Assembly: GCA_937894065.1 (NCBI GenBank)
Contig: CALCST010000031.1
Coordinates: 103,564 to 167,563 of the forward strand
Reading direction: 5' to 3'
Source: an uncultured Parabacteroides sp.
GTDB lineage: Bacteria > Bacteroidota > Bacteroidia > Bacteroidales > Tannerellaceae
DNA length: 64,000 nt
The notes under the pieces are model-generated. The model worked only from the letters and a program-made list of their open reading frames with translations. It was not told the DNA's origin and searched no databases. The position numbers and the translations under genes are program-made. Position 1 is the stretch's first letter, and each line of letters starts with the position of its first letter. Positions 41,623 through 51,386 of this stretch are shown here, one piece after another.

Positions 41623-44600
41623 ATGAAAAAAAAGTTGATCAAGGTATCTAACACCTTGTTGTTAACCGAATTTAAGCACATTTTTAGAGTTATGAAAATT
41701 ACATCGATTCTAGGGTCTGTATGTATTGCTTCAACATTTGCTGCTCCTATGGATGCACAAACAATTCGTGTTGATATTTCAGCAAATCAGGTATCAGCCA
41801 AAGAGATTATTAAACAAATCGAAGAACAGACTGATTATCTTTTTGTGTATAATAAAAAAGTTAACCTTAATAATAAGGTAACATTGGATGCTTCAGATAT
41901 TACAGTAGATGAAGCTCTTAATAGTATTTTCTCCGATACGGATATTGTCTATGCAATTGAGGGAAATAATATTCTACTTATGAATAGGAAAGAAGATTCT
42001 GTTCAGCAAAGTGGAAAAACAAAGCAAATCACAGGAACTGTGGTTGATGCTTCAGGTATCCCTGTTATTGGTGCTAATGTTATGGTGAAAGGCACTACAA
42101 ACGGAACGATTACTGATATGGATGGAAAGTTTACTCTTGAAGTTCCTGAAGGTGCAGTATTAGAAGTTTCTTATATAGGATATTTATCACAATCAGTACC
42201 TGTTACAGGTAAAAATTCATTTTCAATTTCTTTAAAAGAAGATACTCAGAAGCTTGAAGAGGTTGTTGTTGTTGGTTATGGTATTCAAAAAAAGGTAAAT
42301 CTTACAGGTGCTGTAAGTACTATAAATAATGATGAATTGGTTAATAGACCTGTAACCAATGTATCTTCAGCTATTCAGGGTTTAACTCCAGGTGTTACTG
42401 TAACTTCTGGTTCTGGTGCTCCTGGTAGTGATGGCTCTACAATTCGTGTCAGAGGTGTTGGTACTTTGAATACAGCTGATCCATATATATTGGTTGATGG
42501 TATTGAAACTGGTAATTTTAATTCCTTAGATCCAAATGATATTGAATCAATTTCAGTATTGAAAGATGCAGCTTCTGCTGCGATTTATGGTTCAAAAGCA
42601 GCAAATGGAGTTATTTTGGTTACTACTAAGCGAGGAAAAACAGGAAAACCAACTATTTCATATAGCGGAAATGCAAGTTTTTCAAATGTTGCGACATTGA
42701 TAGATCGTATGAGTTCTTATGATTATGCAAGATTATACAATGATTTAATGACATCAAATGGAGGTAGTCCTCGTTTTACTGAAGAAGATTTAAGATTGTT
42801 TAAAGATGGAAGTGATCCTTATGGACATCCTAATACGATATGGACTGATTATATATATCGTACAGGTTTCATGCATAAACATAATTTAAATGTTAGTGGT
42901 GGAACTGATGATGTAAAATATATGGCATCTGCAGGTTTTTTAGGACAAGAAGGAACATTAAAAAATTCAGATAGACAACAGTTCAATTTAAGAACAAACT
43001 TTGATATAAAGCTTTCTAAAAGGTTTACGATGAGGACGAATATGGCTTTTATCAATAACAATTATTCTTCACCAAATGCATCTTATGGAGGAGGTTCAAG
43101 TCAATTTATTTGGCAAGCTAATAGAATGGCTCCATGGATTCCTTATAAAAAAGAAGATGGTTCATATGGCTCAATTTCAGATGGTAATCCTGCTGCTTGG
43201 ATTGATATTGATAGTCGGATAAATTATTTACAACAAAACTTTACAGGAGTTTTGGCTTTTGATTATCAAATAGCTGATGGTCTTAAATTTACTTTACAAG
43301 GTGCATATGTTAATGATCTGAAAGAAACAAAGGATTATAGAAAGGAATGTTGGTATGATGATGTAAACTATCATGGTCCTGATCAATTGACTGAAAAAAT
43401 TGAAAGATGGAGTAGATATACTTTAGATGCATTATTAAATTATGATAAAACATTTTTGGAAGATCATAACTTGAAATTAATGGCTGGTTATAAAATTGAA
43501 AAGTATGATTTTAGGTATGTATCAGCTTATAGAAAAAGTTTCCCTAATAGTGATATTACTGATTTAAATGGTGGAGACTCTGCAACTCAAAAAAATGAAG
43601 GATATTCAAGAGAACTAGGATTATTATCTTATTTTGGTAGAGTAAATTATGATTATAAAGGTAAATATTTGTTTGAGGCAAATTTTAGAGCAGACGCTTC
43701 ATCTCGTTTTGCTAAGGATTTTAGGTGGGGATATTTTCCGTCATTCTCATTAGGTTGGAGATTGTCTGAAGAATCTTTTATGGATAAGACAAAAGATTGG
43801 TTGCAATCTTTAAAAATTAGAGGATCATGGGGCTTGTTAGGAAATCAAGATGCAGTAGATGATTATTATCCAGCTTTATCAACATTGTATATTGGAAAGA
43901 ATTATCCTTTTGGTGGTACTGTTCATCAAGGTATAACAATGGTTAGTTATAAAGTTCCAACAATTACATGGGAAAAATCTATAAATTGGGGTATAGGATT
44001 TGATGCTAATTTTCTAAATGACTTTATATTAAGTGCTGAGTATTATAATCGTAAGACAACCGATATAATAATGGATATTCCTGTTCCATATACTTTTGGT
44101 ATTTCTGGTACATATCAAGATAATAAAGGAAGTCTTCGCAATAGTGGTATAGAAGTAAGTTTAGGCTGGCATCATTCATTTAATAATGATTGGCGTTTGG
44201 GGGTAAATGCTAATTTCTCATATAATAAAAATGAATTGTTAGATTTGGCTGGTGTCAATGAAATAATAGATGGTTATAATATTAATCGTATTGGGCATCC
44301 ATTTCAATCTTTTTATGTATATGAAGCAGATGGATTATTCCAAAGTGATGAAGAAGCAGCGGCTTATGAGAAACAGTATGGTAATCCATGGTCTGTTCCT
44401 TTTAAAGGTGGTGATTTGAAAATTAAGGATACAAATGGTGATGGAAAGCTTTCTCCTGATGATCGTGTTGTTAAAGGTTCTCAACAACCTAAAACTACTT
44501 ATGGACTTACACTAAATGCAGGATGGAAGAATTTTGATTTGTCTGTATTTGTACAAGGTGTTACAGGTACAAATCGCTATTTTACAAGAGATGTTGTTGG

Positions 44601-44973
44601 ATCTTTTATTGGAGATACTTCTCATCCTAGTACAAACTGGTTAGATGCTTGGACACCAGAGAATAAAAATACAGATTGGCCTAGAATGTTTTTGGAGGAA
44701 AATTCTGTTAGTGCTCCTAATAAATGTTATTCTTCATTTTGGTGTATGAATACAGATTATGTTCGATTCAAAAACATCAATTTTAGTTATACTTTGCCAA
44801 AGAAGCTGTTAGGTAAGTTAGGAGTAAGTAATATAAAATTGTATTATACAGGTGAAAATTTATTTACTATAGATAATTTACCATTTAATGCTGATCCAGA
44901 ATCGGCATCTGGTGATTTAAATGGTTATCCTATCAGTAAAACTCATTCATTTGGTATTAATGTGACATTTTAA
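41623..44973 (+). CDS. susC: SusC-like TonB-dependent transporter with STN signalling domain
   Basis: A 1116-residue outer-membrane protein that imports glycan fragments with SusD as lid. After an unusually long leader (MKITSILGS at 24 is an alternative start, 41692), it has an STN domain (about 48-120) for signalling to FecR, a CarboxypepD_reg-like domain (ITGTVVDASGIPVIGANVMVKGT), the TonB box and plug (EEVVVVGYGIQKK, GAVSTI), and a beta-barrel ending in aromatic VTF. Composition shifts: the first about 400 bp are near 40% G+C and the barrel region is much lower (hand-counted lines: 25/60 at 41701, 14/60 at 43441). susD follows after 12 bp. Confidence 0.95.
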   Translation: MKKKLIKVSNTLLLTEFKHIFRVMKITSILGSVCIASTFAAPMDAQTIRVDISANQVSAKEIIKQIEEQTDYLFVYNKKVNLNNKVTLDASDITVDEALNSIFSDTDIVYAIEGNNILLMNRKEDSVQQSGKTKQITGTVVDASGIPVIGANVMVKGTTNGTITDMDGKFTLEVPEGAVLEVSYIGYLSQSVPVTGKNSFSISLKEDTQKLEEVVVVGYGIQKKVNLTGAVSTINNDELVNRPVTNVSSAIQGLTPGVTVTSGSGAPGSDGSTIRVRGVGTLNTADPYILVDGIETGNFNSLDPNDIESISVLKDAASAAIYGSKAANGVILVTTKRGKTGKPTISYSGNASFSNVATLIDRMSSYDYARLYNDLMTSNGGSPRFTEEDLRLFKDGSDPYGHPNTIWTDYIYRTGFMHKHNLNVSGGTDDVKYMASAGFLGQEGTLKNSDRQQFNLRTNFDIKLSKRFTMRTNMAFINNNYSSPNASYGGGSSQFIWQANRMAPWIPYKKEDGSYGSISDGNPAAWIDIDSRINYLQQNFTGVLAFDYQIADGLKFTLQGAYVNDLKETKDYRKECWYDDVNYHGPDQLTEKIERWSRYTLDALLNYDKTFLEDHNLKLMAGYKIEKYDFRYVSAYRKSFPNSDITDLNGGDSATQKNEGYSRELGLLSYFGRVNYDYKGKYLFEANFRADASSRFAKDFRWGYFPSFSLGWRLSEESFMDKTKDWLQSLKIRGSWGLLGNQDAVDDYYPALSTLYIGKNYPFGGTVHQGITMVSYKVPTITWEKSINWGIGFDANFLNDFILSAEYYNRKTTDIIMDIPVPYTFGISGTYQDNKGSLRNSGIEVSLGWHHSFNNDWRLGVNANFSYNKNELLDLAGVNEIIDGYNINRIGHPFQSFYVYEADGLFQSDEEAAAYEKQYGNPWSVPFKGGDLKIKDTNGDGKLSPDDRVVKGSQQPKTTYGLTLNAGWKNFDLSVFVQGVTGTNRYFTRDVVGSFIGDTSHPSTNWLDAWTPENKNTDWPRMFLEENSVSAPNKCYSSFWCMNTDYVRFKNINFSYTLPKKLLGKLGVSNIKLYYTGENLFTIDNLPFNADPESASGDLNGYPISKTHSFGINVTF

Positions 44974-44985
44974 AAATTGAATAAT

Positions 44986-46674
44986 ATGAAAAATAATATA
45001 TTAACATTTGTTATTTTATTTTCGGGTTTAAATATATTAACCTCATGTGATGATTTTTTTGATTTAAGTCCAAAAGATCAATTAACAGCCAATAATTATT
45101 GGAAAACTTCAGAAGATGTTGATGCTGCAGTAACAGCGGCTTATAATTGGTGGGTAAATAATTATTTAGGTTCAAAGTTTTTATTTTACGAAGATAGTTA
45201 TTCTGATATAGGTTTTAATTATACAAATGCATCTCATATGAGAGATATGGGACGAGGTAGTATATCCCCAGCGTCAACTCCTAATTATTGGAAACAATAT
45301 GAAACAATTAGACGATGTAATTTTGTTATTGAAAATATTGATAAAGTTCCAACAAGTGAAATTTCAGATGATAAAAAAAGAGATTATTTAGCACAGGTAA
45401 GAGCTATTAGGGGGTATAGTCATGCTTATTTAGCGACTTGGTATGGTGATGCTGTTATTATGGATTTTGTTCCAGAGACAGTTGAAGAATCTAAATTACC
45501 AAGAGAATCTGTAGATAAAGTAAAAGATTTCGCTTTGCAAGATTTGTTATGGAGTGCTGATAATATAAGTGAGAAACCCGAAGAAAAAGGAAGAATAGCT
45601 AAAGGTGCAGTTCTTTCTATGATAGCTAGGTTCAATTTGTTATGGGGAAATTATAAAGAAGCTCTGGATTATGCTAATAAGGTAATAGCTCTTGGGCAAT
45701 ATGAGTTGGATAAGGATTTTTTGAATATGTTTTCAATGAATGGTCAGAATTCTAAAGAAATAATATGTACATATGAACATGTTAAAACGACTTCAGCATA
45801 TACAGATGTAATTCGTTTTTATAATAATGCAGATGGGGGTTGGGCTTCATATAGTCCTACTAAAAATTTGGTAGATATGTTTGAAATGTCTAATGGTAAA
45901 ATGATATATGAGGAAGGCTCAGGGTATGATCCTGTACATCCATTTTATAATCGTGATCCAAGATTGAAAAATACAGTTATTTATCCTGGATTAGACTGGA
46001 TAGGTAGAAATAATGTTCCTCGAATCTTTAATACTTTAGATAAATATTTGGCAGACGGAAGTAGTAATAAAGACTACTATCTTGCAGCAGATAATGCTTC
46101 TCATACAGGAATGTTATGGGCAAAATATTTGTATCCTAATCAATCTCAATATTCAACATCAATGAATGATGATGCTCTTTGTCCGATAATAATTCGTTAT
46201 GCTGAGATTTTGTTGACTAAAGCTGAATGTTTGGTAGAATTGAATCAAGATTTACAAGAGGCTTTAAATATTATAGATCAATTACGTTTAAGAGGTGGTC
46301 ATATAAAAGTAGATAGAACTAAATATAATAATCAGTCAAGTATAAGAGAATTAGTAAGAAGAGAAAGAACAATAGAATTGGCAGGCGAGGGATTTAGATA
46401 TGAAGATATAATTCGATGGGATGAATATAACAATGGGGTTAAAACAGGTAAAAAAGTAATTGAAACAGTATTACCGGGTGATTTATTACGTTTTTGTGGT
46501 ACAGTTAATATTACTGAATCAAACCCTGATTTAAGAGCAGAAATTGATATTAATGCACCAAGAGAAGACCAACTTGTCGAAGTTCGTTATTTTGATAAGA
46601 AACAATTCTTATTACCGATACCACAGGAAGAGATGGATGTTAATCCTAATTTAGTACAAAATGAAGGTTATTAA
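44986..46674 (+). CDS. susD: SusD/RagB-like glycan-binding lipoprotein
   Basis: From ATG at 44986 (an in-frame TTG at 44977 is not needed) it has 562 residues. The lipobox is ILTSC, followed by DDFFDLSPKDQLT, the standard SusD start. Helical TPR-like repeats are visible (YLAQVRAIRGYSHAYLATWYGD), and the C-terminus has the RagB pattern ELVRRERTIELAGEGFRYEDIIRW and FLLPIPQEEMDVNPNL. It should sit on the cell surface and deliver glycan to the SusC partner. Very AT-rich (12 G+C of 60 in the line at 45001), like the second half of susC. Confidence 0.96.
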   Translation: MKNNILTFVILFSGLNILTSCDDFFDLSPKDQLTANNYWKTSEDVDAAVTAAYNWWVNNYLGSKFLFYEDSYSDIGFNYTNASHMRDMGRGSISPASTPNYWKQYETIRRCNFVIENIDKVPTSEISDDKKRDYLAQVRAIRGYSHAYLATWYGDAVIMDFVPETVEESKLPRESVDKVKDFALQDLLWSADNISEKPEEKGRIAKGAVLSMIARFNLLWGNYKEALDYANKVIALGQYELDKDFLNMFSMNGQNSKEIICTYEHVKTTSAYTDVIRFYNNADGGWASYSPTKNLVDMFEMSNGKMIYEEGSGYDPVHPFYNRDPRLKNTVIYPGLDWIGRNNVPRIFNTLDKYLADGSSNKDYYLAADNASHTGMLWAKYLYPNQSQYSTSMNDDALCPIIIRYAEILLTKAECLVELNQDLQEALNIIDQLRLRGGHIKVDRTKYNNQSSIRELVRRERTIELAGEGFRYEDIIRWDEYNNGVKTGKKVIETVLPGDLLRFCGTVNITESNPDLRAEIDINAPREDQLVEVRYFDKKQFLLPIPQEEMDVNPNLVQNEGY

Positions 46675-46685
46675 TTATATATGTT

Positions 46686-47855
46686 ATGAATGTTAAATAT
46701 TATATTTTGATTATATGTATAATGTTTTCTTTTGTGGCAAAATCACAAATTAAAATATTATATGGTCCATATTTGCAAAATGTAAAATCTGATGAAGTTA
46801 CAATTGTATGGGAATCTGATAAAGCGTCTGTTGGTTGGGTAGAATTAGCCCCTGATGATGGAACACATTTTTATGGAGAAGAACGTATTAAATATTTTGA
46901 TACAAAAAATGGTGTAAAAAATACTTCTCAACTTCATGTAGTAAAGGTTGAAGGCTTACAGCCTTCAACCACATATAGGTATAGGATTTATTCAAAGGAA
47001 GTTTTGTCTCATAGTGGAATTAATGTCAAATATGGTGATGTTGTAGCTACAGATGTGTTTAGGAAAGGGGCTTTGAAATTTACAACAAGTGATTATCATA
47101 AAAATGAAACATCTTTTGTTATGTTAAATGATATACATGGTAGAAGTGAAATTATACCAACACTTCTTAGTAATGCAGATTATAAGAATAAAGATTTCAT
47201 TTTATATAATGGTGATATGGTTTCAGAATTTAAGGATAAGGAAACTCTTTTTTCTGGTTTTATGAATGAAACAGTTTCATTATTTGCTTCAGAAAAGCCA
47301 ATGTATTATGCAAGAGGAAATCATGAAACAAGAGGAGAGTTTGCTACTTCATTTCAACAGTATTTTTCACCTAATGAACCATATCTATATTATGTATTTA
47401 AACAAGGTCCTGCATGTTTTATTATTTTAGATACAGGGGAAGATAAACCTGATTCTGATATAGAATATAGTGGCATAACAGATTATGATAATTATAGAAC
47501 AAAGCAGAAAGAATGGTTAAAAACACTTTTAAATAATGAATTAGTAGCTAGTTCAAAATTTAAAATAGTTATTGCTCATATGCCACCATCAAAATCTATA
47601 AACATTTGGCATGGTCAAAAAGAAGTTCTTGAAAAATTTGTTCCTGTATTAAATGAGTTAGGAGTAGATTTAATGTTGTGTGGTCATTTACATAAAACTA
47701 TATTTGAAGAACCTAGTAGTTTGATAAAATTTCCTATAGTTGTTAATTCTAATGAAAGTGCATTATCTGCTGATATATCTCAAAATAAAATAGATATATC
47801 AATAATAACTTTAGATGGTAAGGTTGTTTTTAAAAAAACATTTAATGCTAAATGA
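46686..47855 (+). CDS. Secreted calcineurin-like metallophosphoesterase
   Basis: A 389-residue protein with a signal peptide (about 1-20). An N-terminal fibronectin-III-like, purple-acid-phosphatase-type domain (about 24-135) precedes the catalytic domain. Metal ligands are in order: NDIHG (Asp149, His151), YNGDM (Asp177), GNHE (211-214), IAHMPP and CGHLH. It may remove phosphate from the imported glycan or another substrate. It begins 11 bp after susD and its stop overlaps the next sulfatase start (ATGA), so it belongs to the susCD operon. It is very AT-rich (13 G+C of 60 in the line at 47761). Confidence 0.88.
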   Translation: MNVKYYILIICIMFSFVAKSQIKILYGPYLQNVKSDEVTIVWESDKASVGWVELAPDDGTHFYGEERIKYFDTKNGVKNTSQLHVVKVEGLQPSTTYRYRIYSKEVLSHSGINVKYGDVVATDVFRKGALKFTTSDYHKNETSFVMLNDIHGRSEIIPTLLSNADYKNKDFILYNGDMVSEFKDKETLFSGFMNETVSLFASEKPMYYARGNHETRGEFATSFQQYFSPNEPYLYYVFKQGPACFIILDTGEDKPDSDIEYSGITDYDNYRTKQKEWLKTLLNNELVASSKFKIVIAHMPPSKSINIWHGQKEVLEKFVPVLNELGVDLMLCGHLHKTIFEEPSSLIKFPIVVNSNESALSADISQNKIDISIITLDGKVVFKKTFNAK

Positions 47856-49564
47856 ATTTTATGAGAAGACGATCTTTTATTAAAATTGTTACAGTTGGAT
47901 GTTTTAGTACTTCTGCTGTATCTTCTTTAGCTGTAGAGGGTAATAAGAATTATGATTTAAAAAATTTAAGTTATATAGATTATCGTTTAGATGAAGAATA
48001 TAAAAAGTATTTTTCAGGGGAAAAATATTTTAAAGACGATGTTTCTTTAAGTGGTAGAAATATATTATTTATAACCAGCGATCAGCATCATTATATGTGT
48101 ATGGGTTATAATGACCCGAATATAAAGACTCCAAATTTGGATCGTTTGGCAAAAATGGGTATTATTTTTGATCGCGCTTATTGTCCGAATCCGACAAGTA
48201 CGCCAACTAGAGCTTCTATGATTACCGGGAAATATGCCAGTCAGCATGGAGCTTGGTCGCTAGGTATGAAATTATCAGAGTCAGAGCTGACAGTCGGTGA
48301 TTGTTTTCGTAAATATGGCTATCGTACTGCATTGGTTGGCAAGGCTCATTTTCAACCATTGAAAGGAACAGAAGAATATCCTTCATGTGAAGCGTATCCA
48401 GTTCTGCAAGACTTGGATTTTTGGAGAAAGTTTAATGGTCCATATTATGGATTTGAACATATTGAACTTTGCAGGAATCATACAGATGAAGCACATGTTG
48501 GTCAGCATTATGCGATTTGGATGGAAGATAACGGGGCAAAGAATTGGAGAGATTGGTTTAGTAAGCCAACTGGTAATTCAGAACCTCAGCATCATGTGTG
48601 GAATATTCCTGAAAAATATCATTATAATGCCTGGATTGCAGAAAGGACAAATGCATTGCTTGATGAGTATAAAAAGAATAATGAGAATTTCTTTTTGTGG
48701 GCAAGTTTTTTTGACCCTCATCCGAGTTATCTTGTTCCTGAACCATGGGCCTCTATGTATAAACCGGAAGATATGATTGTCCCAGAATTTTCTCCTGGTG
48801 AATTTGATGACAAACCTCCTCATTTTGCTTTGACACAACAAAGGAATCCTGATTTTTCATATTTGAAAGAAGATGGAGAGGATCGCCCTCATTGGGTTCA
48901 TGGAGCAGCTTGCCATTTACAGACGAAAGAACAGAAGGCAAAAAATATGGCAACATATTTTGGTATGGTTTCGATGATGGATCACTATATTGGAAAAATA
49001 CTAGACAAACTGGAAGAACTTGATTTGGTGAAAAATACTGTTATTGTTTTCACTACAGATCATGGGCATTTCTTGGGACAACACGGCTTGACAGCTAAAG
49101 CTATTCATCATTATGAAGATTTGATACGGATACCTTGGATAGTTGCTATGCCAGATTGTGTTCGACCTGGTACGCGTTCCAGATCAATGCAGTCGATAGT
49201 TGATTTGGCAAAAACATTTTTGAGTATAGCAGGAATACCTCAACCAATGTCTATGACAGGTAAAGATCAAAAAGATGTTTGGAAGGGTTTGACTGATTCT
49301 GTAAGAGATCATGTATTGGTTGAGAATCATTTTCAACCTACTAAGTTCTATGCTAAAAGTTATGTTGATAATAGGTATAAGTTGACTATATATATGAATC
49401 AATCTTATGGTGAATTATTTGATTTAGAATCAGATCCAAAAGAATTAGTTAATTTATGGGATAAGCCAGATTATCAAATATTAAAATCAGAGTTATTATT
49501 GAAAATGTTGCATGCAGAATTGGAAAAAGAACCATTATGTATGCCAAGAATTACTGTCGCTTAA
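47852..49564 (+). CDS. S1-family sulfatase (serine type), second; compositional mosaic
   Basis: 570 residues. The formylglycine site is Ser116 in S-T-P-T-R (116-120), with metal ligand Asp77. The N-terminus has RRRSFIK and a hydrophobic stretch, resembling a twin-arginine (Tat) signal rather than the lipobox of its neighbours; the start could also be Met4 (47861). It overlaps the metallophosphoesterase stop by 4 bp. The middle (about 48060-49320) is near 40% G+C (25/60 in the line at 48541), while both ends are AT-rich (15/60 at 49381), as if a segment had been exchanged. A hairpin terminator follows. Confidence 0.9.
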   Translation: MNFMRRRSFIKIVTVGCFSTSAVSSLAVEGNKNYDLKNLSYIDYRLDEEYKKYFSGEKYFKDDVSLSGRNILFITSDQHHYMCMGYNDPNIKTPNLDRLAKMGIIFDRAYCPNPTSTPTRASMITGKYASQHGAWSLGMKLSESELTVGDCFRKYGYRTALVGKAHFQPLKGTEEYPSCEAYPVLQDLDFWRKFNGPYYGFEHIELCRNHTDEAHVGQHYAIWMEDNGAKNWRDWFSKPTGNSEPQHHVWNIPEKYHYNAWIAERTNALLDEYKKNNENFFLWASFFDPHPSYLVPEPWASMYKPEDMIVPEFSPGEFDDKPPHFALTQQRNPDFSYLKEDGEDRPHWVHGAACHLQTKEQKAKNMATYFGMVSMMDHYIGKILDKLEELDLVKNTVIVFTTDHGHFLGQHGLTAKAIHHYEDLIRIPWIVAMPDCVRPGTRSRSMQSIVDLAKTFLSIAGIPQPMSMTGKDQKDVWKGLTDSVRDHVLVENHFQPTKFYAKSYVDNRYKLTIYMNQSYGELFDLESDPKELVNLWDKPDYQILKSELLLKMLHAELEKEPLCMPRITVA

Positions 49565-49573
49565 ATTTTTATT

Positions 49574-49628
49574 AATAGGGAAGATTCAAAAATGTAAATA
49601 GAATTTTCCCTATTTTATAAGAAAATTA
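49574..49628 (+). terminator. Terminator of the susCD operon
   Basis: AATAGGGAA (49574-49582) pairs with TTCCCTATT (49616-49624) around a 33-nt AT-rich loop, followed by TTAT. It marks the end of the susC-susD-phosphoesterase-sulfatase unit. Confidence 0.6.
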
Positions 49629-49711
49629 ATCTTAGAGATGAAATATTTCATATATATTTGATGGGCTTTTTAGTTCTTTCTGAATATAATTTGAAATTTT
49701 ATAGATTTATC

Positions 49712-51274
49712 ATGTCCCCAAACTACCTATTAATCCCAATTACAGCATTAGCCATTTCTTCCTGCTCAACACAGAAAGAATCAAAGGAAAAGGCGCAGAA
49801 ACCTATGAATATCATCTATATAATGTCGGATGATCATTCATATCAGACAATCAGTGCGTATGACAAGAGATTTATAAATACGCCTAATATTGATCGTATA
49901 GCAAACGAAGGTGTACGTTTTACTAACAGTTTTGTGGCAAATTCCATAAGCGGACCTAGTCGTGCCTGTATGCTGACAGGAAAACATAGTCATGCTAATG
50001 GTTTCACAGATAATAGTGCGGTTTTTGATGGAAGCCAACAGACGTTTCCTAAATTGTTACAGAAAGCCGGATATGAAACTGCGGTTATTGGTAAATGGCA
50101 TCTGACTTCTGAACCGACAGGATTTGACTATTCGGAAATATTGATCGGACAGGGAATCTATTATAATGCTCCGTTTATAAAGAATGGAGAGAAAATAGAA
50201 TCTAAAGGTTATGCAACGAATGTGATTACAGACAAAGCCATTGACTGGATGGAAAATATCAGAGACAAGAATAAGCCTTTCTGTCTGTTGTTGCATCACA
50301 AAGCTCCTCACCGCACATGGATGCCTGATTTGCAGGATTTGGAACTTTTCAGTGACACAACTTTTGAGTTGCCGGCAAATTTCTATGACGATTATAAAGG
50401 CAGACGTGCTGCTGCAGAGCAGGAGATGAGTATAATCAAAGATATGGATTTGGTTTATGACCTTAAACTTGCGGATAAGGAGAACGAAATACATTCCGGA
50501 GATTTGGAAAAAGCCGGACGTAGTATGTATGATAGCATGACTCCGGAAGAAAAAGCAGCATGGGATAAACATTACGATCCGATTATAAAGAAATTCAAGG
50601 AAGCAAAACTGTCGGGAAAGAAACTTGCTGAATGGAAATACCAGCAATATATGCGTGATTATTTGCGTGTGATTCATTCCATAGATCGTAATATCGGCCG
50701 TGTATTGGATTATCTGGAAGATAAAGGCATGCTTGAAAACACTATGATTGTCTATACTTCAGACCAAGGTTTCTATATGGGCGAGCATGGCTGGTTCGAC
50801 AAGCGTTTTATGTATGAAGAATCTTTCCGCACTCCTTTGTTTGTCCGTTTACCAGGAGGAAAGAAAGGCGACGTTGATGAATTTGTCCAAAATATAGATT
50901 ATGGACCAACAATTCTGGATCTTGCCGGAGTTGAAGTTCCTGAAGATATGCATGGAGAATCATTCTTGCCATTGCTAAAAGGTGAGAAAGTGGATGATTG
51001 GCGCAAGTCGCTTTATTACCATTTCTATGAATATCCGGCAGAGCATGCTGTGAAACGTCATTATGGAGTCAGAACTGACCGTTATAAACTTATCCATTTC
51101 TATAATGATATAGATGAATGGGAACTTTATGACTTGAAAGAAGATCCTTCGGAAATGAATAACTTATATGGTAAAGCCGGCTACGAGGAAATAACTAAGC
51201 AGCTTCAGAACGAACTGGTAAGTTTGCAGAAACAGTATAACGACACAACGGCATTGAAACTGAATAATTTCTAG
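49712..51274 (+). CDS. S1-family sulfatase lipoprotein (serine type), third
   Basis: Starting at ATG 49712 gives a lipoprotein signal (LAISSC, Cys near residue 18); upstream in-frame starts at 49658-49661 would add a non-signal leader. It has 520 residues. The formylglycine site is Ser80 in S-G-P-S-R (80-84), metal ligands DD at 40-41, and GEHGWFDKRFMYEESFRTPL is typical of sulfatases acting on sugar 6-O-sulfates, though that is only a resemblance. It has normal base composition, unlike the gene block before it, and probably a separate transcript. Confidence 0.92.
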   Translation: MSPNYLLIPITALAISSCSTQKESKEKAQKPMNIIYIMSDDHSYQTISAYDKRFINTPNIDRIANEGVRFTNSFVANSISGPSRACMLTGKHSHANGFTDNSAVFDGSQQTFPKLLQKAGYETAVIGKWHLTSEPTGFDYSEILIGQGIYYNAPFIKNGEKIESKGYATNVITDKAIDWMENIRDKNKPFCLLLHHKAPHRTWMPDLQDLELFSDTTFELPANFYDDYKGRRAAAEQEMSIIKDMDLVYDLKLADKENEIHSGDLEKAGRSMYDSMTPEEKAAWDKHYDPIIKKFKEAKLSGKKLAEWKYQQYMRDYLRVIHSIDRNIGRVLDYLEDKGMLENTMIVYTSDQGFYMGEHGWFDKRFMYEESFRTPLFVRLPGGKKGDVDEFVQNIDYGPTILDLAGVEVPEDMHGESFLPLLKGEKVDDWRKSLYYHFYEYPAEHAVKRHYGVRTDRYKLIHFYNDIDEWELYDLKEDPSEMNNLYGKAGYEEITKQLQNELVSLQKQYNDTTALKLNNF

Positions 51275-51314
51275 GAATTAATCTTAAAAGTTTCGCAAAT
51301 TCGACTTTCAGATG

Positions 51315-51343
51315 ACGAGTTAACAAGGAAACAAGTTGACAAG
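51315..51343. repeat. Family A, locus 11 (half element)
   Basis: Two direct units, ACGAGTTAACAAGG (51315-51328) and ACAAGTTGACAAG (51331-51343), with no complementary arm nearby. It is the only locus in the window without a hairpin partner and lies 41 bp after the third sulfatase and 43 bp before the fourth. Confidence 0.7.
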
Positions 51344-51386
51344 AAAGTTGAGCAACTATAGAAACTTAAATAATCAATATAATATT

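Noticed and set aside
49658..49711. Upstream TTG/ATG start for the third sulfatase
   Set aside because: The start at 49712 gives a clean lipoprotein signal; the extension would bury it.
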